Shown: one piece after another, positions 1 through 8,276 of the stretch
Layout: every line of letters starts with the position of its first letter
Numbering within the stretch: position 1 is the stretch's first letter
DNA from: Singulisphaera sp. GP187
GTDB taxonomy: Bacteria; Planctomycetota; Phycisphaerae; Phycisphaerales; SM1A02
Assembly (NCBI GenBank): GCA_945871445.1
Contig: CAMBWI010000011.1
Span: 1 to 49,545 of the forward strand
Direction: 5' to 3'
Length of the DNA: 49,545 bases
The notes under the pieces: model-generated
Told to the model about the DNA's origin: nothing
The model's database searches: none
The model's input: only the letters and a program-made list of their open reading frames with translations
Made by a program: the position numbers and the translations under genes

Positions 1-970
1 CATCAGCAGGTTCTGTCGAAGTTGCTTCATCGCTTGCACGAAGATCTGCCATACGCCGAACGAATCGATATGCACTTGGTCCACCATGTTCTCGAGCGAT
101 CGCTTCGAGAGCGCCAAGAGGCTCCGCCTCCATCAGATGAATGCATGCAATTTGCGCCTTTCGCCGCCCAGTTTGCGCATCTTTTGGATTGAGCGCGTCA
201 AGATCCGCCAAGAGCGAGTCGCGATCAGTCGGTTGATCTGCAGCGCCCATCAAGCCAGCGCTGACAATCACAATTGTATCGGGATGCAACGCTATTGCGA
301 CGCGCAGTGCTTTGCGCACATCACTATTTCTGCCAGGAGTGATTTCATCAAGCAACCAACTCTTGAGCGTTTCGATTCCTTGCTGGCCAATGGTTGGGCC
401 CGCTCTTCTCATCTGTAGATCTTGTGCAAGAAACGCTTCGCCTCCTTGAAAAGCGACGACCGCAAATTGTTGCTCTTCGCTCAAACGTGTAATCGAGTTG
501 ATCACTTCTTGTACGGCGGTTGGATATGCACCAATCATCGATCCCGATGCGTCGAGCAGATAGACGATGCGGTTGGCAGAAGTTTGGCGAAGGCCTGAGA
601 CAGTGACGATGCTGCGCGGGCTTGCCATTGGCCGCAAGGTCCGCTCGAGTGCGCCGATCAGAGAGTCGCGATTTTGTTCGGTAAATGCGAGTATTTCACG
701 AGAGGCATCATGCGCCGCAGTCATCGCAATCGCCATGTTGGCGACATTTTCGCGGACTGGAATCGCCGCCGTGATTGGAGCAGATTGCACCGTCGGTGGT
801 GAATGACTTGGTGCGGCTTCAAACGAAAATGTCGCACCATCTCCGAGTGCAGGATCCGATTGTTCACGCCAATCACGCATCACGAAGACGCCAACTGTCA
901 TGAGGAGTAAGACAAGACATCCGTGGACGACGGCAGAAAGAATCCACGGAATCAACCGCCGTGCGCGCAT
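1..970 (-). CDS. von Willebrand factor A domain protein, C-terminal end outside window
   Basis: The reverse strand is open from an ATG at 970 to the window edge, giving at least 323 residues without a stop. The first ~30 residues hold one membrane segment (LSAVVHGCLVLLLMTVGVFV), so the rest probably lies outside the cytoplasm or in the periplasm. A vWA domain starts near residue 134 with the metal-ion (MIDAS) motif DASGS at 140-144, in the context IVYLLDASGSMIGAYP. vWA domains bind a divalent metal and partner proteins; the partner here is unknown. The start lies 3 bp after the DoxX stop on the same strand, so the two genes are probably co-transcribed. The C-terminus is not visible. Confidence 0.85.
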   Translation of the reverse strand, partial: MRARRLIPWILSAVVHGCLVLLLMTVGVFVMRDWREQSDPALGDGATFSFEAAPSHSPPTVQSAPITAAIPVRENVANMAIAMTAAHDASREILAFTEQNRDSLIGALERTLRPMASPRSIVTVSGLRQTSANRIVYLLDASGSMIGAYPTAVQEVINSITRLSEEQQFAVVAFQGGEAFLAQDLQMRRAGPTIGQQGIETLKSWLLDEITPGRNSDVRKALRVAIALHPDTIVIVSAGLMGAADQPTDRDSLLADLDALNPKDAQTGRRKAQIACIHLMEAEPLGALEAIAREHGGPSAYRFVRRMADLRASDEATSTEPAD

Positions 971-973
971 AAC

Positions 974-1639
974 TTAATTCGGCTCTTTTCGTGGATTTTT
1001 ATCGCCGCCCGCAGCTCCACCCTTAGACTTCTTCGGTGCTGCTCCCATCATTCCGTCGACGCTAAAAAAACCAGGGCCGACCAGCACGATGTTGAGTGCA
1101 AGGAGAAAGAGCGAGACTTGCGCGATGGCTTGCAAGCGGCTTGTTTCGGGAATTGTCCACCATCCGCTTTCCGCAACTGCTCCCCAACTTGTCATCCAAA
1201 ATGCGCCTGACATAACTGTTGCAATGCCGAATGCGGAGATTCGAGTGAATGCTCCTGTCAAAATCAGAATTGATCCACCGAGTTCTGCCAACCCAACCAA
1301 CCAGCTGGCGATTGCGGGATATGGAAAGCCTGCATGATCGGCAGTCAATGCAACTTTATAAAGACTTCGTGCAGATCGCGGCGGTGTCTTCGCCGTTGTT
1401 TGCGAATCTGTCGATTGCGCTGCGCCCGAAGATTTTGATCCAAATCCTGTCGATTGAATTCGCTGCCAATCCAATCCTTCTGCTGAAACTCCTATAGATA
1501 GAAGTTGATTCGCTTCGACGACCGAGAATTCGGTTGTGTTCATAATTTTATGCCATCCCGCGGGTAGGAAGATGGCGCAGAGCACCAATCTGATAACGAA
1601 TGGAAGGAACTTGACTGCGCATGTGTTGCTGAATGCCAT
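974..1639 (-). CDS. DoxX family membrane protein
   Basis: This 221-residue protein has a first membrane helix at about 10-30 (FVIRLVLCAIFLPAGWHKI), then about 70 polar residues, then three more helices between roughly 105 and 195, including WLVGLAELGGSILILTGAF. The helix with GLAELGGSILIL and the four-helix layout fit the DoxX/SURF4-like family, whose members act in thiol and respiratory redox chemistry or are uncharacterised. The polar stretch between helix 1 and helix 2, rich in Ser, Gln and Thr, is longer than usual. It is upstream of the vWA gene on the same strand with a 3-bp gap. The exact role cannot be told from sequence. Confidence 0.75.
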   Translation of the reverse strand: MAFSNTCAVKFLPFVIRLVLCAIFLPAGWHKIMNTTEFSVVEANQLLSIGVSAEGLDWQRIQSTGFGSKSSGAAQSTDSQTTAKTPPRSARSLYKVALTADHAGFPYPAIASWLVGLAELGGSILILTGAFTRISAFGIATVMSGAFWMTSWGAVAESGWWTIPETSRLQAIAQVSLFLLALNIVLVGPGFFSVDGMMGAAPKKSKGGAAGGDKNPRKEPN

Positions 1640-1666
1640 TGGGTATCATCGTACGAAGTCGTGCAA

Positions 1667-1748
<82 letters not shown>

Positions 1749-1772
1749 TTGTTCGCCGATACTCTTGACCAT

Positions 1773-3125
1773 ATGAGTAAATGGTCGTCCAATTCTTGGC
1801 GTTCTCGAACCGCAAGCCAACAGGCTGCGTGGCCAGATCAACAAATGGCGCAGCGAGTGATTGCAGAGATTAGCGATTTGCCGCCACTGGTCACAAGTGG
1901 AGAAGTTGCCGCGCTGAAGAGTCAATTGGCCGAGGCAGCACGAGGCGAGCGATTCGTTTTGCACGGCGGTGATTGTGCGGAGAGTTTCGCCGATTGTCGA
2001 TCGTCGGCGATCACGAATCAATTAAAGATTCTTTTGCAAATGAGTTTGGTGTTGACGCACGCTTCACGAAAGAGAGTTGTTCGAATTGGTCGCTTTGCTG
2101 GTCAGTATGCAAAGCCACGGTCCGCTGATCTCGAAGTGCGTGACGGTGTTTCGTTGCCGTCATTTCGCGGAGATAATGTCAATTGTCCAGAATTTACTCT
2201 TGCTGCGCGCACGCCAAATCCGCAGTTGTTATTGCGCGGATATGAACGATCTGCGTTGACGCTCAATTTTATTCGCGCACTTGTCGATGGTGGATTCGCA
2301 GACCTGCATCATCCAGAACAGTGGAACTTGGACTGGGTTGTTCATTCGCCTCTGGCGGGGGAATACAAACGAATGGTCGATGCAATTGGCGAAGGACTTC
2401 GCTTTATGGAAACACTCGCTGGAGTTCGTGTCCATCAAATGCAACGCGTCGATTTCTTCACAAGTCACGAGTGTCTCTTGCTGGATCTGGAAGAAGCACA
2501 AACGAGAAATGTTCCTCGCCGCGAGGGATGGTGGAATCTTTCGACGCATTTTCCTTGGCTCGGTGCGCGCACAGGGCAAATTGATGGGGCGCATGTTGAA
2601 TATCTCAGAGGTATCGAAAATCCAATCGGCATCAAAGTCAGTGGTGATCACACGCCTCGCGACTTGGTCAAACTTTGTGAGGCTCTGAATCCTCGCCGCG
2701 AAGAGGGGCGAATTACGCTTATTCATCGACTCGGTGCGCGCACTATTGCAGAGTCGCTGCCCAAGTTTATTGATGCAATTGCCTCAGCAAAGATTCCAGT
2801 GCTTTGGGTGTGCGATCCAATGCATGGAAATACTGACACCGTGATGGTGCAACCGAAATCCGGGCCTCCAGTATCTGTGAAGACTCGAAAGTTTGCGCAC
2901 ATTCTTGCGGAATTGGAACAAGCTTTCGAAGTTCATGCGTTGAAGGGTTCGATTCTTGGCGGCGTTCACTTCGAATTGACTGGTGAAAATGTGACGGAAT
3001 GCACTGGTGGCGCAAGAGGGTTGGTCGATTCTGATTTGTCACGCGCATATCAATCGACGCTTGATCCTCGACTGAATTATGAGCAAGCGCTTGAAATGGC
3101 TCTCTTAGTTGCGCGGCGTATGTGA
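1773..3125 (+). CDS. class II (plant-type) 3-deoxy-7-phosphoheptulonate synthase
   Basis: The protein condenses phosphoenolpyruvate with erythrose 4-phosphate, the first step of the shikimate pathway. Family motifs run along its 450 residues: HGGDCAESFADC, RIGRFAGQYAKPRS, KVSGDHTPRDLVKL, WVCDPMHGNT and GGVHFELTGENVTEC. The length is normal for class II enzymes. I take ATG 1773 as the start because a longer frame would run back into tRNA-Leu. The stop overlaps a possible GTG start (3122) of the next gene. Class II enzymes serve both primary aromatic synthesis and secondary pathways; the following ketoacyl synthase pair leaves the second option open, but primary metabolism is the simpler reading. 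Confidence 0.93.
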   Translation: MSKWSSNSWRSRTASQQAAWPDQQMAQRVIAEISDLPPLVTSGEVAALKSQLAEAARGERFVLHGGDCAESFADCRSSAITNQLKILLQMSLVLTHASRKRVVRIGRFAGQYAKPRSADLEVRDGVSLPSFRGDNVNCPEFTLAARTPNPQLLLRGYERSALTLNFIRALVDGGFADLHHPEQWNLDWVVHSPLAGEYKRMVDAIGEGLRFMETLAGVRVHQMQRVDFFTSHECLLLDLEEAQTRNVPRREGWWNLSTHFPWLGARTGQIDGAHVEYLRGIENPIGIKVSGDHTPRDLVKLCEALNPRREEGRITLIHRLGARTIAESLPKFIDAIASAKIPVLWVCDPMHGNTDTVMVQPKSGPPVSVKTRKFAHILAELEQAFEVHALKGSILGGVHFELTGENVTECTGGARGLVDSDLSRAYQSTLDPRLNYEQALEMALLVARRM

Positions 3126-3169
3126 CCAACAGTCATCCGAGCGAGTTTTCGATATTCTCATCCATCCCA

Positions 3170-4510
3170 ATGTCCAAATCACCGCGACGCATCGTCATTA
3201 CTGGAGTCGGCCCAATGTCGGGATTCGGCATTGGTATGGATCCGCTTTGGACGGGACTTTGTAGCGGTGCATCTTCCATTCGCCCGATTACCGCTTTTGA
3301 TCCATCAGGATTTGTGACAACTGTTGCTGCGACGATTCTTCCAGAGCAACTTGATATCCGAAATATTGTTCCGAAAAATTATCGCAAGGCGACAAAGGTG
3401 ATGGCTCGTGATATCGAAATCGCCGTCGCTGCTGCTGCTGCTGCAGTGACATCCGCTGGCTTGACGACACGCGGAACTGCCGAGGGTGTTGCACCGACGA
3501 TCGCACCAGAGCGAGTTGGTTGCCATATTGGAGCGGGATTGATTCCAGCAGATTCTGATGAACTCGCAAGCGCGATGTTGAATTGCAGAGATGCCGATGG
3601 CGGATTCGATCCAGGCGAGTGGGGGCGCAGCGGAATGAATAATCTGACGCCGCTTTGGCTGCTGAAATATCTGCCAAACATGTTGGCGTGTCATGTGACG
3701 ATCATCCACGATTGCCAAGGTCCTTCCAACACGCTGACATGTGCGGAAGCTTCTGGCTCACTTTCTATTGGCGAATCAATGCGTGTCATTCGACGCGGTG
3801 ATTCTGATGCGTGCCTCTCTGGAGGTTGCGAGAGCAAGGTCAATTATATGGGACTCCTGCGCCAGACATTTGCAAATCGCTTGGCTGCAGTTCCTGTAGG
3901 CGCTGATGGCATCGCGGCAGTTCGTCCATTTGATCCAAGTGCAACTGGAACTGTTCTTGGCGAAGGTGGCGCAATCTTGATCACGGAAGGATTTGATAGT
4001 GCGCAAAGTCGTGGCGCAAAAGCCTTCGCAGAACTGGCAGGATTTGCTGCGAGCCAATGCGCTTGCGTTGATACGGTTGGAGTTGATCTTTCTGATGCTG
4101 CTCCAGACATTGCTGCGGCAATTGAAAATGCGCTGGACAATGCGAAAATGAACGCAAGCGAAATCGACGCAATCATTCCATTCGGCAGTGGAATTCCCAA
4201 TGTTGATGCAGCCGAAGCGAAGGCGCTTCGATTGGTTTTTGGCGATCGTTTGCCGAAGATTCCTTTGATTACGCTTGCGCCGCAGATTGGGATTTGTGGC
4301 GCAGGATCGAGTGCGTTGGCGGCTTGCGTTGCAGCGCAGTGCATTCACGAACAAAAACTTCCTGCACGACTGACAACTTCTGGATCTGCTGCGCTCGGTG
4401 TCGATGCTGATGCGCGACCTTCGTGCAGTGCAACGATCCGAAGCGTGCTTGTCACAACAACTGGCATGGGTGGTCAGAGTGCAGCGATCATCCTTCGGAG
4501 ACCAGTATGA
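3170..4510 (+). CDS. beta-ketoacyl synthase-like protein lacking both catalytic histidines
   Basis: This 446-residue protein has the thiolase-fold ketoacyl synthase layout, opening with RRIVITGVGPMSGFG. The cysteine of the nucleophile motif is kept (TCAEASGSLSIGE, Cys191). The usual AHGTGT motif is replaced by PFGSGIPNVDAAEA, and the usual GHxxxAAG motif by APQIGICGAGSSALA, so neither catalytic histidine is present. This resembles chain-length-factor partners of type II polyketide synthases, although those normally lose the cysteine. The stop overlaps the next gene by ATGA, suggesting translational coupling and a heterodimer. A GTG at 3122 would add 16 residues; I prefer ATG 3170, which sits just before the conserved region. 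Confidence 0.82.
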   Translation: MSKSPRRIVITGVGPMSGFGIGMDPLWTGLCSGASSIRPITAFDPSGFVTTVAATILPEQLDIRNIVPKNYRKATKVMARDIEIAVAAAAAAVTSAGLTTRGTAEGVAPTIAPERVGCHIGAGLIPADSDELASAMLNCRDADGGFDPGEWGRSGMNNLTPLWLLKYLPNMLACHVTIIHDCQGPSNTLTCAEASGSLSIGESMRVIRRGDSDACLSGGCESKVNYMGLLRQTFANRLAAVPVGADGIAAVRPFDPSATGTVLGEGGAILITEGFDSAQSRGAKAFAELAGFAASQCACVDTVGVDLSDAAPDIAAAIENALDNAKMNASEIDAIIPFGSGIPNVDAAEAKALRLVFGDRLPKIPLITLAPQIGICGAGSSALAACVAAQCIHEQKLPARLTTSGSAALGVDADARPSCSATIRSVLVTTTGMGGQSAAIILRRPV

Positions 4511-5847
4511 CAGCGCGAAACGATCGATCTCCAAGCGAACGAGTTGTCGTGAGTGGAATGGGTTGGGTCACGCCTCTTGGCCACGATCTTGAAACAGTTT
4601 GGTCTGCGCTGATGCGTAGCGCATCTGGTATGGCGCCGATCACTCGCTTTGACGCGCGAACATTTCCAACTTCATTCGCGGCGGAAGTGAAAAACTTCGA
4701 TGTGAATCTGCTCTTGAAAGATCCCGCAGTTCATGCAAATGCTGGAATCAATTCACAGTTTGCACTTGGTGCTGCTTCGCAAGCGTGGCGTCAAGCGGCT
4801 CTTGATATTAAGCCTGCTCGCACGATGCGTCGCGTTGGGATGTATCTCGGCGCAGGCGAGGGCGTGATTGATACTCCCAATTATCTTGCCGCAAATCTGA
4901 AAGCATGGGATGCGCTGCAGGGAAAAACTGATGGAGCGAAGTGGGCGCAAATTGGCCTAAAAATTATGAATAACGCTCGAGAAATCGAGCAAGAGCCCAA
5001 CATGCCCCTTGCGCACATTGCGCGAGAATTTGGCGCGCGCGGTCCTGCATACAACTGTTTGACTGCATGCGCTGCAAGCACGCAGGCAATTGGCGAAGCC
5101 GCAAGCATTCTTCGACATGGCGAAGCTGATGTGATGATCGCTGGCGGCGCTCACACCATGATTCATGTTCTTGGCGTGACAGGATTCAATCGTTTGACTG
5201 CTATGAGCACAAGCAAGGAAGATCCATCCAAAGCGAGTCGTCCGTTTGATCTCACGCGCGGTGGCTTTGTGATGGGCGAAGGTGCGGGCATGGTCATTCT
5301 TGAAACACTCGAGCATGCGTTGGCGCGTGGAGTGAAGCCTCTTGCAGAATTGATTGGATTTGGTTCGAGCGCAGATTCGTATCGCATCACAGACATCGAA
5401 CCCACAGGTCGCGGCGCGGCAGCAGCAATGTTGCAAGCGCTTTCGCAAGCGGGAATCGATCCACGCGCGCGCGGCGCAGATGGACGTCCGTTGGTCGATT
5501 ACATCTCTGCCCATGGAACTGGAACGAAGGAAAATGATTCGATCGAAACTCTTGCGGTGAAGCGTGTGTTCGGCGAACTTGCTCGTGAGATCCCGATGAG
5601 TTCGGTCAAGAGCATGTTGGGTCATTTGATTGCCGCGGCAGGTGCAGTCGAATTTATTACTTGTGTGATGGCGATTCACCGTGGAATGTTGCCGCCAACG
5701 ATTAACTATTCCACTCCAGATCCTGAGTGCGATTTGGATTATGTCGCCAACACTCCTCGCGCAGCGCGCGTTCGCACGTGTCTCTCTAATTCGTTCGGCT
5801 TCGGTGGTCAGAACGACACGGTGTGTGTGACGGCATTCGATGAGTGA
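4507..5847 (+). CDS. fabF: beta-ketoacyl-ACP synthase, FabF type
   Basis: This 446-residue protein catalyses decarboxylative condensation of malonyl-ACP with an acyl chain. The full Cys-His-His triad is visible: Cys188 in LTACAASTQAIGEA, His336 in SAHGTGTKENDSIE and His373 in KSMLGHLIAAAGAVE. The N-terminal VVVSGMGWVTPLG is typical. The start is ATG 4507, inside the ATGA overlap with the preceding inactive-looking paralogue, and the two together may form an active/inactive heterodimer. No acyl carrier protein, ketoreductase or dehydratase gene lies nearby, so whether it serves fatty acid synthesis or a specialised acyl chain cannot be decided here. Confidence 0.9.
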   Translation: MTARNDRSPSERVVVSGMGWVTPLGHDLETVWSALMRSASGMAPITRFDARTFPTSFAAEVKNFDVNLLLKDPAVHANAGINSQFALGAASQAWRQAALDIKPARTMRRVGMYLGAGEGVIDTPNYLAANLKAWDALQGKTDGAKWAQIGLKIMNNAREIEQEPNMPLAHIAREFGARGPAYNCLTACAASTQAIGEAASILRHGEADVMIAGGAHTMIHVLGVTGFNRLTAMSTSKEDPSKASRPFDLTRGGFVMGEGAGMVILETLEHALARGVKPLAELIGFGSSADSYRITDIEPTGRGAAAAMLQALSQAGIDPRARGADGRPLVDYISAHGTGTKENDSIETLAVKRVFGELAREIPMSSVKSMLGHLIAAAGAVEFITCVMAIHRGMLPPTINYSTPDPECDLDYVANTPRAARVRTCLSNSFGFGGQNDTVCVTAFDE

Positions 5848-6508
5848 GCAGATGATTGAGCAGGGGAGCAAGCAGGGGAAGTCATCGCTACTTCGCCGCG
5901 CAATTCGCGTCGCTTTGTGGATCGTCGTATCGATCGCAATACTTTGTGGTGTTGGATTCTTTTTATCCACACGCACTCCAAGTGCTTGGACCGATCCGCA
6001 ATCGCTCGCAACCGATCCTGAAAGTGATCGACGCGGACGGGAATTAGAGCAGAACCTCGCTTCTGCAATCGCAAGAATTCGACCTGCTGGAGAACCGTGG
6101 GCAATTCGCATTCACGACATCGACATCAATTCGTGGATCGCTCGCAGACTTCCAGAGTGGACAGAGCATGATCCAACGTTGGCGTGGCCTATCGACGGTG
6201 CAGCAGCTCAAGTGCACACTGAAGATCAGATGGTGACGATCAGCATCGCAATGAAGAATCGAATTTGGAGTGGTTCATTTGCCGCAGCGGTCGAGAGAGG
6301 GGGAATCCGACTTGTTCCTGGGTGGGGGGCAATTGGTTTGCTTCCAGTTCCTGATGGAGCGCATTTGGTGACCCAATTGCTCGAGGGTGATGGGGCGATA
6401 ATGCTGTTTCTTCCGAAGGTTTTTAAGTTGGGAGATGGGCGACAGATCGAAGTGCTACAGATCGATTTTGTGCCTGGGGCGGTCGAAATCGAATTCGTCA
6501 CACGCTGA
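5840..6508 (+). CDS. hypothetical protein with one N-terminal membrane segment
   Basis: I do not recognise this 222-residue protein. Residues about 21-46 form a membrane helix (ALWIVVSIAILCGVGFFL) after a basic stretch, so it is probably a signal-anchored protein with a periplasmic domain of about 175 residues. That domain includes IDINSWIARRLPEW and ends in a beta-rich stretch. The ATG at 5840 overlaps the end of fabF by 8 bp, so it belongs to the ketoacyl synthase operon and may act on or near its product. That link is inferred from position only. Confidence 0.72.
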   Translation: MSEQMIEQGSKQGKSSLLRRAIRVALWIVVSIAILCGVGFFLSTRTPSAWTDPQSLATDPESDRRGRELEQNLASAIARIRPAGEPWAIRIHDIDINSWIARRLPEWTEHDPTLAWPIDGAAAQVHTEDQMVTISIAMKNRIWSGSFAAAVERGGIRLVPGWGAIGLLPVPDGAHLVTQLLEGDGAIMLFLPKVFKLGDGRQIEVLQIDFVPGAVEIEFVTR

Positions 6509-6563
6509 TTCACTCGTCGTTCTCTCGCTAGGATGTTGCCCCACGCATAGTGCGTTTTTACCA

Positions 6564-8246
6564 ATGCCAAAACTGACTATTAACGGCGTCCTACTTGATT
6601 TTGAAAAGGGTCAATCGATCATCGATGTTGCGTTGAAGAACGAGATCGAGATTCCGCATTATTGCTATCACCCAGGATTGTCGGTGCCGGCGAACTGCCG
6701 AATCTGCCTTGCGGAAATTTGGCAGCCCAATGCAAAGACCGGACAACTTGAGGCGATTCCAAAGTTGATGCCAACATGTCACACGCCAGCTGGCGAAGGC
6801 ATGATCGTTTATACCGATAGTCCCAAGGCGATCACAAATCAGAAGGCTGTGATGGAGTATCTGCTCATCAATCATCCAGTCGATTGCGCGGTCTGCGATC
6901 AGGCAGGCGAATGCCATCTGCAGGATTACTCATATCAATATGGTCGGAGTCAATCACGATTTGAAGAAGACAAGATCAAGAATCCCAAGAAGGATATTGG
7001 CGAACATGTCCTTCTGTATAGCGACCGATGCATCATGTGCACACGCTGTGTGCGATTCACCAAGGAAGTCACTCAGACTCACGAATTGATGATCGAGGGA
7101 CGAGGCGGCACCGAAATGATCGATGTTTTCCCTGGAATACCGCTTAAGAATGAGCTTTCAGGAAATGTCGTCGATCTCTGCCCCGTTGGTGCGCTCTTGG
7201 ACAAAGATTTTCTCTTTCAACAGCGCGTGTGGTTTCTGAAGAAGACACCTTCGATTGATGGCATCACCGCAAGTGGCGACAATATTTCCATCGAGCACAA
7301 CGAAGGCGTTGTCTATCGATTGAAGCCTCGAGAGAATTTAGAGGTGAATCAATGGTGGATCACGGATGAAGTTCGATATGGATGGAAATTTGTTCATAGC
7401 GAAAATCGTATGACGATGCCAGCTGTACGCGGAGTCGCTGAATTTGATCGCGCTGATCCTCAGAGTGCATGGGACACGGCGATGGATCGTGCAGTGGATG
7501 TCTTGCAGACTGGCTCTCGAAATGGTCGCATCGCTTTGTTGGTCAGCCCGATGCTTTCCTGCGAAGATGCATTCTTGCTTGGACGAACCGTGCTCGCAAT
7601 CGATCCGTCCGCAGTGCTGGGCGTTGGTCCAGTTCCAAAGTCTGGAGAGGATCGCACGCTTGTTGGCGGTTATACGATTCACTCCGAAAAAGCGCCAAAT
7701 GCACGAGGTGTTCGACGCGTTCTTGCCGCACTTGCTGCTGCCGAACCCGCGCGACGCATCGCAGCTGGAATTCCTGCGGTTTGCGATGCAAGCGAATTTC
7801 TTGCTGCGCTGACAACCGCTGGTGCTGGTGTCGCATTGATCTCCGGAAACTATCCAAGCGACTGGGCTACGGAGCCAATGGTTCGCGCACTTTCAACTCG
7901 AAGATTCATTCTGCTCGACACGCTTGCGAATCGTCTCGCATCGTCTGCGGAAGTTTTCTTGCCTGTGGCGACTTGGATTGAAAAAGCAGGTTGCTTCGAA
8001 AATGCAAAGGGTCGACTTCAATCTTTCGAGCGCGCCATTCAGCCTGTTGATTACGCCAAGTGTGAAGGTCAGATTGCCCTCGATCTTGCCATGCGCCTCT
8101 CGGGTGGAAAGACGAAGATCTATGACGCCGATCAAGTGCGACGCGAAATGTCTTTGCTGACAGGATTGGCGATGTTCGCTAATCAGGTTCATCATCCGCC
8201 CGCCGCATTTGTGCGTCAGAGCGACATGGTGACGATTGACCTTTGA
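6564..8246 (+). CDS. nuoG: NADH-quinone oxidoreductase subunit G, short form
   Basis: This 560-residue protein carries the iron-sulfur ligands of the complex I electron-input subunit. A 2Fe-2S set uses Cys34, 45, 48 and 72. A His-Cys3 4Fe-4S set uses His104, Cys108, 111 and 117 (HPVDCAVCDQAGEC). A second 4Fe-4S set uses Cys156, 159, 162 and 206 (CIMCTRC, DLCPVGA). The remaining ~340 residues are a shortened molybdopterin-oxidoreductase-like domain; E. coli NuoG is about 900 residues. ATG 6564 is chosen because the 2Fe-2S domain begins right there. No other nuo gene is adjacent, so this subunit is separated from its operon, or it supplies electrons to another hydrogenase- or dehydrogenase-type complex. 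Confidence 0.88.
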   Translation: MPKLTINGVLLDFEKGQSIIDVALKNEIEIPHYCYHPGLSVPANCRICLAEIWQPNAKTGQLEAIPKLMPTCHTPAGEGMIVYTDSPKAITNQKAVMEYLLINHPVDCAVCDQAGECHLQDYSYQYGRSQSRFEEDKIKNPKKDIGEHVLLYSDRCIMCTRCVRFTKEVTQTHELMIEGRGGTEMIDVFPGIPLKNELSGNVVDLCPVGALLDKDFLFQQRVWFLKKTPSIDGITASGDNISIEHNEGVVYRLKPRENLEVNQWWITDEVRYGWKFVHSENRMTMPAVRGVAEFDRADPQSAWDTAMDRAVDVLQTGSRNGRIALLVSPMLSCEDAFLLGRTVLAIDPSAVLGVGPVPKSGEDRTLVGGYTIHSEKAPNARGVRRVLAALAAAEPARRIAAGIPAVCDASEFLAALTTAGAGVALISGNYPSDWATEPMVRALSTRRFILLDTLANRLASSAEVFLPVATWIEKAGCFENAKGRLQSFERAIQPVDYAKCEGQIALDLAMRLSGGKTKIYDADQVRREMSLLTGLAMFANQVHHPPAAFVRQSDMVTIDL

Positions 8247-8276
8247 TTGATCGTCATCTGTCGAAACAAAGAACTC

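Noticed and set aside
3424-3446. GCTGCTGCT microsatellite in the first ketoacyl synthase gene
   Set aside because: It encodes an ordinary alanine-rich helix at a normal place in the fold and is too short to call a contingency repeat.
4957-6111. A 384-codon open frame on the reverse strand opposite fabF
   Set aside because: It is antisense to a clear FabF and its neighbour, and its product is rich in Arg, His, Cys and Ser with no domain, as expected of a shadow frame.
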